DNA of 64,000 nucleotides, taken from Pedobacter cryophilus (lineage in GTDB: Bacteria; Bacteroidota; Bacteroidia; Sphingobacteriales; Sphingobacteriaceae). The notes beneath the pieces are model-generated. The model saw nothing but the letters and a program-made list of their open reading frames with translations, made no database searches and was not told the DNA's origin. Within the stretch, counting starts at the first letter, position 1. The number at the start of each line of letters is the position of its first letter. Of this stretch, positions 8,511 through 17,889 are shown one piece after another. The stretch is from NCBI RefSeq assembly GCF_005116455.1, contig NZ_SWBP01000004.1, forward strand, positions 124,001 to 188,000. Direction: 5' to 3'. Made by a program: the position numbers and the translations under genes.

Positions 8511-9533
8511 ATGGATAATGAGTTTGACCAGTTAGAACAAGAGGAAAGTGACTTATATGAGCATTTAAAAATTATTGTTGATAAAGGACAGTCTTTATTA
8601 AGAATAGACAAGTTTTTGATGCACCGTGTAGAAAATGCTTCACGAAGCAGAATTCAAAATGCAATAGATGCCGAAAATGTATTGGTAAATACCAAACCCA
8701 TAAAGGCAAGCTATAAAGTAAAGCCTTTTGATGAAATTAGCATTGTATTGCCTCACCCACCCAGAGATACAGCCGTTTATCCAGAAGATATCCCTATTCA
8801 AATTATTTACGAAGATGAAGATGTGATTTTGGTGAACAAAGAAGCTGGAATGGTAGTGCACCCAGGTTATGGCAATTGGAATGGTACTTTGGTAAATGCC
8901 TTGGTATTTCATTTTAATTCTTTACCACAATTACCAGGAAATGATGGCCGACCAGGATTGGTGCATAGAATAGATAAAGATACTTCTGGCTTGTTGCTGA
9001 TTAGTAAAAACGAAAGAGCAATGACTTATTTGGCTAAGCAGTTTTACGATCATTCTATTACCAGAAAATACATTGCCTTGGTTTGGGGAGATTTAAGTGA
9101 AGACGCAACCATTAGCGGCTATATTGGTAGAAGTGCAAAAGATAGAAAAGTGATGGATGTTTATGATGATCCTGAAAAAGGAAAATGGTCTGTTACACAT
9201 TACAAAGTTTTAGAGCGTTTTAACTATGTTACTTTGGTAGAATGCGAATTAGAAACCGGCAGAACGCATCAGATTAGGGCACATTTTAAGCATATTGGTC
9301 ATCCGCTTTTTAGTGATGCACCTTACGGCGGAGACAAAATTAGAAAAGGAACGCTGTTTGCAAAATACAAGCAATTTGTAGAAAACTGTTTCGAAATTAT
9401 TCCAAGGCAGGCTCTACATGCTAAAACGTTAGGCTTTATTCATCCCACACAAAAAAAACTTGTTCACTTTGAAACCGAACTTCCGGCTGATTTTAAGCAG
9501 GTTATAGAAAAATGGAGAAATTACTTACAATAG
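8511..9533 (+). CDS. rluD: RluA-family 23S rRNA pseudouridine synthase
   Basis: A 340-residue enzyme with an N-terminal S4 RNA-binding domain (RIDKFLMHRVENASRSRIQ) and a catalytic domain with the motif GLVHRIDKDTSGLLL containing the catalytic Asp, then ELETGRTHQIRAH. RluD isomerises uridines of helix 69 in 23S rRNA; the S4-plus-RluA layout and length support RluD rather than RluA or RluC, but this is not decisive. The frame also allows a GTG at 8508; the ATG at 8511 is preferred. Confidence 0.9.
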   Translation: MDNEFDQLEQEESDLYEHLKIIVDKGQSLLRIDKFLMHRVENASRSRIQNAIDAENVLVNTKPIKASYKVKPFDEISIVLPHPPRDTAVYPEDIPIQIIYEDEDVILVNKEAGMVVHPGYGNWNGTLVNALVFHFNSLPQLPGNDGRPGLVHRIDKDTSGLLLISKNERAMTYLAKQFYDHSITRKYIALVWGDLSEDATISGYIGRSAKDRKVMDVYDDPEKGKWSVTHYKVLERFNYVTLVECELETGRTHQIRAHFKHIGHPLFSDAPYGGDKIRKGTLFAKYKQFVENCFEIIPRQALHAKTLGFIHPTQKKLVHFETELPADFKQVIEKWRNYLQ

Positions 9534-9569
9534 CTTTGAAAGCTTTAGTTAAATACCACGTTCAAATCA

Positions 9570-9577
9570 TAAATTTG
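9570..9577 (+). promoter_or_regulatory. -7 promoter box before the class IV aminotransferase gene
   Basis: TAAATTTG fits TAnnTTTG and lies seven bases before the start codon at 9585, again predicting a nearly leaderless transcript. Confidence 0.4.
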
Positions 9578-9584
9578 TAGGGCT

Positions 9585-10430
9585 ATGGCTAAAAAGTTTA
9601 TCAATTATAATGGGGAGATTTTAGATGAAGAGGATAAGATTTTTAACATAGGTAACCGTGGTTTTAAATACGGTGATGGCTTGTTTGAATCTATGCGGAT
9701 GGCTAAAGGGAAACTTAACTTTGCCGATTTACATGCCGACAGGTTACAAAAAGGGATGAAAATTTTAAAATTAGAAGGCTATTCGCAAATGGATGCCTAC
9801 TTTTTAAAAGATAAAGCCGAAGAAATTTGCAAGCGTAATAAAATTAGTCAAAACGCCCGTTTAAGGTTAACGGTATTTAGAAATGCAGGTGGGTTTTATG
9901 CTCCAGATCAAAATAAACATGCTTACGCTTTAGAAGTGCAACCATCAGATTCTCCTTTTTATGAGATCAATGGGAAAGGCTTAATTATGGATATTTATAA
10001 AGAAATTCCTAAACCTATAAATAAGCTTTCTAACCTTAAAACCTGTAATTCTTTAACTTACGTAATGGCTGGGATTTATAAGGCGCAAATGCGTTTAGAC
10101 GAGGCTTTTATTTTAAACCAGAATGGTTTTTTATGTGAAACCATAAGCGCAAACGTGTTTTTGGTTTATAAAGGACAGTTGTTTACGCCAGCTTTAAGTG
10201 AAGGTTGTATTGGTGGCGTAATGCGCCAAGTGGTGATGCAATTGGCGCAAAAGTTTGATTTACCAATGATAGAAGCCCAAATAAATTCGGATATTTTAAA
10301 CGAAGCCGAAGAGGTTTTTATTACCAATGCCAGTAAAGGTATTCAATGGGTAATGGGTTTTAACCGCAAAAGATATTTTAATGAGGTTTCCCGATTTTTA
10401 ATTGATAAATTAAATAAGGAAGTTAAATGA
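9585..10430 (+). CDS. Class IV PLP aminotransferase (aminodeoxychorismate lyase or branched-chain aminotransferase type)
   Basis: A 281-residue fold-type IV enzyme. RGFKYGDGLFESMR, LSNLKTCNSLTYV (catalytic lysine), DEAFILNQNGFLCE and ISANVFLV are characteristic. The size and the GDGLFE motif suit 4-amino-4-deoxychorismate lyase (PabC), which would complete the folate branch begun by pabB in this window, but BCAT-like paralogues share the same motifs. A repeat-rich gap follows. Confidence 0.82.
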   Translation: MAKKFINYNGEILDEEDKIFNIGNRGFKYGDGLFESMRMAKGKLNFADLHADRLQKGMKILKLEGYSQMDAYFLKDKAEEICKRNKISQNARLRLTVFRNAGGFYAPDQNKHAYALEVQPSDSPFYEINGKGLIMDIYKEIPKPINKLSNLKTCNSLTYVMAGIYKAQMRLDEAFILNQNGFLCETISANVFLVYKGQLFTPALSEGCIGGVMRQVVMQLAQKFDLPMIEAQINSDILNEAEEVFITNASKGIQWVMGFNRKRYFNEVSRFLIDKLNKEVK

Positions 10431-10584
10431 TTTGAAGATTTGAAAATGAGATAATTTGAAGATTAATTTACAGTAGTTTACAAGGGTATCTTCAAATCGG
10501 CACATCTTCAAACTAATATATTTTCAAATTAAAGAAGATTACTAAAACGCTAGAAAAGCATCTTCAAATCTTCACATCTTCAAA
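10431..10584. repeat. TTTGAAGAT-type low-complexity repeat
   Basis: The gap holds repeated TTTGAAGAT/ATCTTCAAA words in both orientations, for example ATCTTCAAATCTTCACATCT near its right end. Similar but more degenerate words occur at 34730-34797 and 35290-35336. Opposite orientations can fold together between the convergent flanking genes. No coding frame is seen. Confidence 0.7.
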
Positions 10585-11502
10585 TTAACTTAACCTCATT
10601 CCTCGTAAAAATTCATCAATTTTCATTCTCTTTTTACCTTCTTGCTGAATTTCTTTTACACACACAAATCCGGTTTTAGAAGCAAACTTGAGGTAAGTTT
10701 TGCCATCTGTTAAAAAAGCCCCGGCAGAAATACCGGGTTCTTTATCTTCTTTTTCGGCAAGGTAAATTTTAAGTCCTTTTCCTAAAAATTCTGTAAAAGC
10801 GGCAGGGTACGGGCTTAATCCTCTGATATGGTCAAAAACCTCTTCGTTACCTTTATTCCAGTTGATTTTACAATCATCTTTAAAAATTTTAGGTGCATGT
10901 TTTAACTCCGCTAAACCAAAACTTTCCTGTGCTTTTTCTTGATAATCGCCGCTTTCTATGGCTTTTACTGTAGTAGTTAATAAAGTGGCACCTACTTCCA
11001 TTAAAGCATCATGCAAATCTCCGGCGGTCATTTCCTCAGTAATTTGTACTTTTTCAGAAAACAAAATATCGCCTGTATCAATCTCGTGTTTCAGAAAAAA
11101 TGTGGTGACACCACTTTCTTTTTCTCCGTTAATAATGGCCCAATTAATAGGCGCTGCACCGCGGTATTGGGGTAAAAGAGATCCATGTAAATTGATGGTT
11201 CCTTTTGGCGGCATATTCCACACTACTTCTGGTAGCATTCTAAACGCCACCACAACTTGTAAATCGGCTTTTAAAGCTGCTAATTCAGCTAAGAATTCTG
11301 GGTTTTTTAATTTTTCGGGTTGTAGTACTTTTAATTGATGTTCTACGGCAAATTTTTTAACCGCCGATTCGTTTAATTTTTGTCCTCTGCCAGCAGGTTT
11401 ATCTGGAGCGGTAATTACGCCTACAATATCAAATCCAGCATTTAGCAACCCAGCTAAAGAAGCCACCGCAAAATCGGGGGTACCCATAAAAACTATTCTC
11501 AT
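10585..11502 (-). CDS. fmt: Methionyl-tRNA formyltransferase
   Basis: A 305-residue enzyme that formylates initiator Met-tRNA using 10-formyltetrahydrofolate. The N-terminus MRIVFMGTPDFAV, the formyl-transfer motif INLHGSLLPQYRGAAPINWA, the catalytic Asp in HEIDTGDILF, and the C-terminal tRNA-binding domain are all present at normal family length. It is not next to def here. Confidence 0.97.
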   Translation of the reverse strand: MRIVFMGTPDFAVASLAGLLNAGFDIVGVITAPDKPAGRGQKLNESAVKKFAVEHQLKVLQPEKLKNPEFLAELAALKADLQVVVAFRMLPEVVWNMPPKGTINLHGSLLPQYRGAAPINWAIINGEKESGVTTFFLKHEIDTGDILFSEKVQITEEMTAGDLHDALMEVGATLLTTTVKAIESGDYQEKAQESFGLAELKHAPKIFKDDCKINWNKGNEEVFDHIRGLSPYPAAFTEFLGKGLKIYLAEKEDKEPGISAGAFLTDGKTYLKFASKTGFVCVKEIQQEGKKRMKIDEFLRGMRLS

Positions 11503-11626
11503 CTGTTTAATTCTTTTGAGTCTGTTTAAAACAAAAATATTTTCAACCTTAACGTGTTTGGCGTTTCAAGTATTTTAACAAAGATATAATAGGAGCTGAG
11601 GATTTAGAAAGTATAAATTTTTTAAT

Positions 11627-12245
11627 TAAGCGCTCAAGGCTCTCCGTCCCTATGGCGGGACATGCCTAGTTACTTTTTTCGAGTTATTTATTGTTTTTTT
11701 AAGGCTCTCAAGAGTGCTACGCACTTTTTCCTTGATGAAAAATTAACCAAAAAATCAAGGCTTGATGAATATTTGATCGAAAACCCTCATTTGGCTTTGA
11801 AGCACAATTTTGAGCCGTGTGTATGTTTCTGCTTTACTAAAGTATCTACAACACTCTTTAAAATTGTTTAGCAATTGTGCTTTAAGAATGTTTCTGCAAA
11901 AGCCAAATGGGTTTTTCTTCCAAATCTTCAAAGGCCGTCTTTGCAACTTGGCTCTGCTTTGTCGCTATGCATATCGGTTTTGCAAAGGCATAAACTTAAT
12001 TGGAATAGTAAATTTAACTCTAACCTACAGAAGTAGCCAGACAAACCAAAGTACACCGTATTATTCCGCCTTGGCGATTGCGGTTAGCATTGAAGAACAA
12101 ATTGCAGAAGCTTTGTAGCAATCGGCGTAGCGGTGGCTTTTTTGAATACTTTTTCAGCTAAAGAAAAAAGTATTTGCCCTACCGGCGGCATGAGCCGGAT
12201 GTGTAAGAATTGGAATACTAAATTTAATTGAAACACTAATTTCCT
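11627..12245. repeat. ~600 bp interspersed non-coding repeat, copy A
   Basis: It begins GCGCTCAAGGCTCTCCGTCC, followed by GGCGGGACATGCCTAGTTAC, an AACCAAAAAATCAAGGCTTG block, a TTGGAATAGTAAATTTAACT block and a CGCCTTGGCGATTGCGGTTA block, and ends near a GGCATGAGCCGGATG segment. Its blocks occur in the same order in copies B (12250-12800) and C (21185-21815), with about 60-80% similarity by eye. Short frames inside are interrupted, differ between copies and look non-coding. Several hairpins are visible, including one built on CAGCTAAAG with flanking complements. Confidence 0.8.
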
Positions 12246-12249
12246 AAAA

Positions 12250-12800
12250 GCACAAACCTCTCCGTCCCTATGGCGGGACATGCCTAGTTACTTTTTTCTT
12301 GATAAGAAAGTAACCAAAAAATCAAGGCTTGATGAATATTTGTTCAGTAAGCCTCAATAAATCTTAAAACGCAAACCGAAGCCGTGGGAATGGCAGTGAA
12401 TTAACAAAGTCTATGCAACACTCGTCGGTTTGCTGAGGGTACTGCTTTCATAAAGTTTCTGCAAAAGATTTATCGGTCTTCCTTTCCAAATCTTCATAGG
12501 CCATCCTTGCTATGTGGCTCTGCGTTGTAGATCTACTAAATGGCTCTGCACAATGAATTTACAAAGGCACAATCTCAATTGGAATAGTAAATTTAACTCA
12601 AGCCAAAGAAGTAACTAGACAAACCGAAGTACACCGTTTTATTCCGCCTTGGCATTAGCGGTTGTGATGAAGAAGTTAAAGCACAAACTTTGTAGCTAAT
12701 GGCGTAGCGGCGGCGTTTTGGTCCTTTTGCGCTGAAGCAAAAGGACTAGGCCTCTGCGGCTATGAGCGGCGAGATTATGAATTAAAATAACAAATTCAAT
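12250..12800. repeat. ~600 bp interspersed non-coding repeat, copy B
   Basis: Immediately follows copy A and repeats its blocks in order: TCCGTCCCTATGGCGGGACA, CTTGATAAGAAAGTAACC, AAACCGAAGCCGTGGGAATG, TTCCAAATCTTCATAGGCC and GGACTAGGCCTCTGCGGC near its end. Copies A and B together fill the 1.3 kb gene-less gap between fmt and the RsmH-like gene. Confidence 0.8.
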
Positions 12801-12809
12801 AAAAAAAAC

Positions 12810-13859
12810 CTATGCTTTTATCGCCCACCTCAATTTTGCAGAACGAGCTCTTGGGTTGGTGTTAGATTCTTGTGCCGAGGCTCGAATTGGGTCGGGAGCA
12901 ATTTCATTGTAAATGCCCGCTCTAAATAATCCTTGAAAAGATTTTTTAACCCTGCGGTCTTCGCCCGAATGAAAAGAAAGTATCGCTACTCGGCCACCCG
13001 GAGCTAAAGCATAAGGCAATTTTTCTAGAAATTTATCTAATACATCAAACTCATTATTTACCTCAATGCGTAAGGCCTGAAAGCAACGTTGACAAGCTTT
13101 TTTTACTTCTTCGCTACGCTCTGCCGGCGGAAGAAACTCTAAAGCATTTTTAATCACTTCTTTTAGCTGTGTAGTGGTACTAATGGGATTTCCCTTTTTA
13201 ATTTCATCTATAATATCTTCGGCAATGTAAGCCGCATTGGGCTCGTCAGAATGTTCTATTAATATGGCTTCTAAGTATTCTCTAGAAATGGTTTTTAATA
13301 AAGCTGCAGCAGATTTTCCACTGTTAGGATTCAATCTTAAATCTAAAGGGCCTTCTACTTTAAATGAAAATCCTCTATCCGGGTTGTCTATTTGCATAGA
13401 AGAAACGCCTAAATCGGCCAAAACAAAATTCAGCGGACCTGCTTCTTCGGCAATTAAATCAATACCCGAAAAATTCATTTTTTTGATGGTAAGCACTTCT
13501 GGTCCGAAACCCAAAGCCGCTAAACGATCTCTGGTTTTAGGTAACTCAAAAGGATCAACATCTGTAGCGTATAAATGCCCACCCGGCACCAAACATTTTA
13601 ACATTTCTAAACTATGCCCGCCGTAGCCTAAAGTGGCATCCATCCCCACCTGACCAGGAACAATTTGAAGAAATTCCAAAATTTCGTTCACACAAATAGA
13701 ACGGTGCATTCCGGCTGGCGTACGCCCTTGCTGTTCAATTTTTGCGATGTCTTCAGAAAAACGCTCAGGCTGTAATTCTTTGTATTTTTCTTTAAAAGAT
13801 TTTGGGTGTGTACCCTTATAACGTACCCTGCGTGAACTTTTTGGCTCCTGATCTTCCAT
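12810..13859 (-). CDS. RsmH-family 16S rRNA N4-cytosine methyltransferase, divergent paralogue
   Basis: A 349-residue SAM-dependent methyltransferase. DATLGYGGHSLEMLK is the SAM-binding motif, VLADLGVSSMQID and the C-terminal PGGRVAILSFHSGEDRRVK match RsmH, which methylates C1402 of 16S rRNA. Unlike canonical RsmH it has a ~50-residue basic N-terminal extension, MHRSICVNEILEF in place of the usual HxPVLL-type motif, and DPFELPKT after the SAM loop. It is not in a division/cell-wall cluster, so the canonical rsmH probably lies elsewhere and this is a second family member. Confidence 0.83.
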   Translation of the reverse strand: MEDQEPKSSRRVRYKGTHPKSFKEKYKELQPERFSEDIAKIEQQGRTPAGMHRSICVNEILEFLQIVPGQVGMDATLGYGGHSLEMLKCLVPGGHLYATDVDPFELPKTRDRLAALGFGPEVLTIKKMNFSGIDLIAEEAGPLNFVLADLGVSSMQIDNPDRGFSFKVEGPLDLRLNPNSGKSAAALLKTISREYLEAILIEHSDEPNAAYIAEDIIDEIKKGNPISTTTQLKEVIKNALEFLPPAERSEEVKKACQRCFQALRIEVNNEFDVLDKFLEKLPYALAPGGRVAILSFHSGEDRRVKKSFQGLFRAGIYNEIAPDPIRASAQESNTNPRARSAKLRWAIKA

Positions 13860-13937
13860 GCTGTAAAACTAACATTTTGACGCTTGCCTCACAAGCAAAG
13901 ATTTCCCATCTAAAATGTGCTCATTCAAAAGCATTTA

Positions 13938-15047
13938 TCAATACCTCACCTTTAAAGCAATATCACCCAAGGGTTTTATTTCTTCCTGATGGGTAAATAC
14001 CACTCTACCGTTTTTAGAAAAAACATCCCAGGCAATTTCATTGGTAATATCATCTATTACACCTGTTTGTTTACTATCGTTCACCAAATCAAAAGCCCAT
14101 TCGCCGTTCATTTTTACAGCCTGATGAAAGTCTTCGTTCACAATCAACAAATCGCCTTTTCCTTCCTTTGCAGCCCTAAAAATATCAGACAAATCTGTAA
14201 AAACTAAACCATGTCCAACCGCTTCCCGCATCTCTTTAATTTCATCGGCTATACGTTGTTCATGCACCTCATCAACCACTTTCCAAGCCGCATCCGCTAA
14301 TGCTTGCAGTGTAGTGTAATTATAATCTACAGCCGTATATCCTAGGTAAATAGCGGGTACGTCAGCTATTTTTTTTAAACGACTGTAATTATGTTCGGTG
14401 CAAACCAATACACAAGGCAAACCTGTTTCTCTATGCATTTTAATCATTGCCTTGTCTATCACATTCAGGTATTCCAAAATAATGTTCTCCACTCGGCCTG
14501 GGTCGGTAAGCTCTTGTGGGTCTTTATAATGGTGTTCTTTGTTTATTTTTTGATCTTTTAAAGTCTGGTCAAAAGGGAAATCATCGTTACTAATTTCGCC
14601 TAAAATTGTATTGTTAAGGGCGTGGTATAGTTGGGCTCCCGCTTGTGAAATCAATAAAATATAATATTCCTCGGTTTGGTTAAAATCTTTTATCAATGGC
14701 TTAAGCGCAAATCTATCACCAACTTGTACCGTATTTTCCAGCAATTTAAACATAGATTTACTTACCTCTTTTGTGCGGTTAGACAGAAAAATATGTAAAC
14801 TGTTTAGGCTATAGTTTAAATAATTCACATCAATTTCCTCCTCAATTTCGGCTATATTTTTTAACAAATCACTTACATCTTCTTCTGCAAATTCGTTTAA
14901 TACTCGGGTTTTAGCCTCTTTTAAAAGGGCTTCCAAAGTCAACAAATCTGGTGCATTTTCTGGATGAGTTTGATGTGTAATCATTGAAATAGTCACACAA
15001 GGGTTGCTTCTCTCAGTCGCAAGGCCTTCTAATTTTTTGTTTCGCAT
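13938..15047 (-). CDS. Probable baeRF3-type (bacterial release-factor-like) protein
   Basis: A 369-residue cytoplasmic protein with an eRF1/Vms1-like arrangement: an N-terminal helical/strand region with SLNSLHIFLSNRTKEVSK, a middle region YYILLISQAGAQLYHAL, and a C-terminal Rossmann-like half with LVFTDLSDIFRAAKEGKGD and GRVVFTHQEEI. This matches the bacterial archaeo-eukaryotic release factor families thought to act on stalled ribosomes or tRNA. The exact subfamily is from memory. The start may be the internal Met at residue 22 (MITHQTHPEN). Confidence 0.65.
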   Translation of the reverse strand: MRNKKLEGLATERSNPCVTISMITHQTHPENAPDLLTLEALLKEAKTRVLNEFAEEDVSDLLKNIAEIEEEIDVNYLNYSLNSLHIFLSNRTKEVSKSMFKLLENTVQVGDRFALKPLIKDFNQTEEYYILLISQAGAQLYHALNNTILGEISNDDFPFDQTLKDQKINKEHHYKDPQELTDPGRVENIILEYLNVIDKAMIKMHRETGLPCVLVCTEHNYSRLKKIADVPAIYLGYTAVDYNYTTLQALADAAWKVVDEVHEQRIADEIKEMREAVGHGLVFTDLSDIFRAAKEGKGDLLIVNEDFHQAVKMNGEWAFDLVNDSKQTGVIDDITNEIAWDVFSKNGRVVFTHQEEIKPLGDIALKVRY

Positions 15048-15268
15048 CTTGTTTTATCTAACAGTTGGTAGGATAAATAATTAAAGAATGGGTAGATTCT
15101 TTTTTTTAATGAAAAGCATTTTTACAGATGATTGCTTTTACTGAATACAAGATAAAATTTTTTTTTTTTATAGCAGCTGATTTTGGTTGGTATTAGGTTT
15201 AATAAATAAATATTTTGGGCGTTCCCTTCCCAAAAAAGGGAAGGGCAGGCTTTCCGCTGTATTTTTTT

Positions 15269-15308
15269 ATTTGTCGTTCTTCGACTCCGCTCAGAATGAC
15301 AAATAAAA
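15269..15308. repeat. Interspersed GTCGTTCTTCGACTCCGCTC-type repeat
   Basis: The core reads GTCGTTCTTCGACTCCGCTC followed by AGAATGAC, flanked by inverted TTATTTGT/ACAAATAA arms. This word is widespread between genes in Bacteroidetes. It lies in the 310-bp gap after the baeRF gene, which otherwise contains only AT-rich sequence. Confidence 0.7.
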
Positions 15309-15360
15309 AAGATGCCGCTTCAATCCTTAACGCGACCTAAAAACGGAATAAAAAATCAGA

Positions 15361-15702
15361 TTATTTTAAAGTTAAAGCCTCGCCTTCAAAAGCTATTCCT
15401 TGCCATCCATTGGCCATAAACTGCCTGATATTTTGATGGTCTGTAGCATCAGGAGTCGCCAAAACTGCTTGGTAATGTTCTGCAAATAAGTATAGGGTAT
15501 CTTCGGCACTTAAATTATTCTGTTGGGCAAAAGTAAAAACCTTTGCACTTCCCTGGTTTTGTGAGGCTTCGTTATAAGCATCTCCATTTTTAAAAGCGGT
15601 TGGCGTATGCTGGTAATAACTTTCTATAAAAGTAATTACATCATTAAACTTGGTGGTTTGAGCTTTTAAATTGCTAAGCAAAGTAATTAGTTGATCTCTC
15701 AT
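15361..15702 (-). CDS. HopJ type III effector family protein
   Basis: A 113-residue protein matching the small HopJ family: FTFAQQNNLSAEDTLYLFAE and ATDHQNIRQFMANGWQGIAF are near-consensus. Despite the family name, it is common in free-living bacteria without type III secretion and its function there is unknown. No secretion signal is seen, so a cytoplasmic role is likely. Confidence 0.88.
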   Translation of the reverse strand: MRDQLITLLSNLKAQTTKFNDVITFIESYYQHTPTAFKNGDAYNEASQNQGSAKVFTFAQQNNLSAEDTLYLFAEHYQAVLATPDATDHQNIRQFMANGWQGIAFEGEALTLK

Positions 15703-15778
15703 TAATTCTTATTTTGAAATTGTTGTTGGTTTAAATAAAAACGCAATGTAGTTAAAATAGGGTTTTGTAGGGACAAGT

Positions 15779-15851
15779 GAAAAGCGGATTTGTAAATCCT
15801 TTTTATTTGTTAGTTCGAGATGCGCAAAAAGCTAACATCACGAACAGCGTG
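15779..15851. repeat. AAAGCGGATTTGTAAATCC repeat family, copy 1
   Basis: AAAGCGGATTTGTAAATCC is followed by TAGTTCGAGATGCGC, AAAAAGCTAACATC and CGAACAGCG. Related copies are at 17107-17151 (partial), 17976-18046, 18967-19032 and 19351-19373. The GTTCGAGATG/CATCACGAAC parts can pair. Confidence 0.75.
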
Positions 15852-15900
15852 TTTGATTATGAGGAAGGAACATTTAAACTAGAAAGGTTTTTTAGGTATG

Positions 15901-16890
15901 TTATTCTACCATAAGTTTCTGCTGCTGCACAATAAAGTCGAATGAAAGTTCTGCTAATGTTTTTCCATTTACAATGGCATCCCAAGCACCGTGTCCTTGG
16001 TTTATAAGCGGGTATAATTTGTAATTCACGCCTGTTGAGGTGTATATATCTCGCAAATTAATGGCATTGATATATGCTACAGTAGCATCTTCAGTACCAT
16101 GAGTAATCATCATTGGCGCATCTGAAGAATCAAAACGTTGATATCCATAAATGCTATTTAATGCAGTAACAGCGATACCGCTACCCCAGAAATCTAAAAT
16201 CGTTTTTATGGTATAAGTCTGATTCAAATTGGTAGTGGATAGCGTAGGGTCTGTATTTAAAGAGATTTCGTTAGTAAAATCTGTTGGGTTGCTAATCCCC
16301 ATGCTAACAGCAATAAAAGCACCAGCTGATCCTCCTCCAACTGTGATGTAATTTGGGTCTATATTATAATTAGCTGCATTTGCCATCACCCATCTCATCG
16401 CCGCTTTGGCGTCTCTATGTGCCGGATACATAGCCATAAATTGAGATTGTTCAACAGGTGAAACACTATTTTGTGCATATTGAATCCATTGCGTAGGTAT
16501 CGTACCTTTATCTCCCAGTAATCGGTAGTTTATAGAAAAAGCTACCCAACCTCTTGAAGCAAAGTAATTTGCAAGATTTACAATGTTAACATCACTTTTA
16601 TCACCGCCAGAAAATCCTCCTCCATGAATTAATAATATGGCAGGTTGTTTTTTAGTATTATTTGCAGGTTTATAAACGTCTAATTTTAAATCTATAGTGG
16701 AAGAAGAAGTACTGTTTAAGGTTTGATGGCTGAGTCCCTGACCATATTTGATATTTTGTTCAACGACAACAGTATAGGTTGATGCTGATTTAACAGACAC
16801 AGTATTCGAAACTAGAGTGTCTGTACTTTCCTCTTTTTTACAAGAAGAAAAAACGATGAGTAACAGCAATATTTTAAAAAATTGGTTCAT
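15901..16890 (-). CDS. Alpha/beta-hydrolase fold esterase, lipoprotein
   Basis: A 329-residue carboxylesterase-like protein with a lipoprotein signal (lipobox FSSC, Cys17). The oxyanion motif HGGGFSGGDKS, nucleophile elbow GGGSAGA, acid HGTEDATVAY and base QGHGAWD form a complete catalytic set, as in BD-FAE/hormone-sensitive-lipase relatives. Substrate is unknown; location is the outer or inner membrane, periplasmic or surface facing. Confidence 0.88.
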   Translation of the reverse strand: MNQFFKILLLLIVFSSCKKEESTDTLVSNTVSVKSASTYTVVVEQNIKYGQGLSHQTLNSTSSSTIDLKLDVYKPANNTKKQPAILLIHGGGFSGGDKSDVNIVNLANYFASRGWVAFSINYRLLGDKGTIPTQWIQYAQNSVSPVEQSQFMAMYPAHRDAKAAMRWVMANAANYNIDPNYITVGGGSAGAFIAVSMGISNPTDFTNEISLNTDPTLSTTNLNQTYTIKTILDFWGSGIAVTALNSIYGYQRFDSSDAPMMITHGTEDATVAYINAINLRDIYTSTGVNYKLYPLINQGHGAWDAIVNGKTLAELSFDFIVQQQKLMVE

Positions 16891-17089
16891 TGGTTTTTTT
16901 AAATATTTGGTGTGACTGTTTGAGGGTTAAAAGGTTTAATAAATGATAATGATTGGCGGGCTTGGTGAAGGTGTTTTATGATATCATCAGTGTTTGAAAA
17001 ATCTTTATACCTGGTATTTCTGGTAAAGAGATATTTTCTTTTTTAATTGCCGGAGAAAGTCCTCTATATTCATAATAAGATTTCAGTGA

Positions 17090-17151
17090 TCCTTAAAAAG
17101 GAACACTGAAACATGAATGGGGGATTTGTAAATCCTTATTATTTATGAGTC
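17090..17151. repeat. Rearranged fragment of the 15.8-19.4 kb repeat family
   Basis: GATCCTTAAAAAGGAACACT, GAAACATGAATGGG and GGATTTGTAAATCCTTATTA occur here in a different order from their matches at 17976-18086, so the family is modular and shuffled. The 260-bp gap holds no gene. Confidence 0.65.
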
Positions 17152-17152
17152 A

Positions 17153-17785
17153 TTAGTAAGGACTTTTGTCTGTTTTTATACCAGCTGGCAATTCAAATTC
17201 TTTGTCGTCAAGTTTCAATGATTTTATTTCAGTTGCAACACTCTCCAAGGTAAATTGTGCGTTATCTATAATTGATTTTAAAGGCAAAGAATTTGACTTT
17301 GAAAGATAATCGAACCAGTTACCAAATTTATGGTTCGCAAATAGTTTGGCGTCAACAGCAAGTTTGGAGTTGAAGTAGTATTTCTGAACTCCACTTATGC
17401 ATGTTAGAATGACTTCGTCACATTTATAACCTAATACTTCTGTTACGTTTTTGTTGAGTTCAACTTTTAAAACTTCATCACCTTGAAGGCTACCGTCATT
17501 CCAAAATGCTGTTTCGGAATTTGATATTTTGTTATAAAGTTTATTGTCACCGTTAATGTATAATTGCCATTGAACCAAAGTCCCATTAGCAATTGATTTA
17601 TAGTTGCCACCTTTAATTAAATACTCTTGTTTCGAGCCCATTATAGATGTCCATTGTTGGTCGGTCATTTGTGGGTTTTTACTTTTGTAGGTGTTTGAGT
17701 AAAAGATTTTTCCTTCAAAATTTTGTCCAAAGGTTGTTATAATCGCTAATAGCGAAAATGCAATTGATAATACTGTTTTTTTCAT
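17153..17785 (-). CDS. Secreted hypothetical protein, GLPGLI/DUF4412-like
   Basis: A 210-residue protein with a signal peptide ending near TTFGQ. The body resembles the periplasmic beta-rich GLPGLI/DUF4412 type: repeated YLIKGGNYK-, LYNKISNSET- and VLGYKCDEVILTC-like strands that describe a polymer of short beta segments. Function is unknown. The assignment to this superfamily is tentative. Confidence 0.65.
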   Translation of the reverse strand: MKKTVLSIAFSLLAIITTFGQNFEGKIFYSNTYKSKNPQMTDQQWTSIMGSKQEYLIKGGNYKSIANGTLVQWQLYINGDNKLYNKISNSETAFWNDGSLQGDEVLKVELNKNVTEVLGYKCDEVILTCISGVQKYYFNSKLAVDAKLFANHKFGNWFDYLSKSNSLPLKSIIDNAQFTLESVATEIKSLKLDDKEFELPAGIKTDKSPY

Positions 17786-17889
17786 TGTCGTTTGTTTTTT
17801 ATTCTACGAAATACCAAGGTATATTAAAAAGACCTTCTTTGTAATCTATGGAAACAGTTTGTCCTATTTCTGTTTTGTTATATTATTTT

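Noticed and set aside
11662..12281. Several 60-100 codon frames on both strands between fmt and the RsmH-like gene
   Set aside because: They lie inside repeat copies A and B, conflict with each other and show no conserved protein features.
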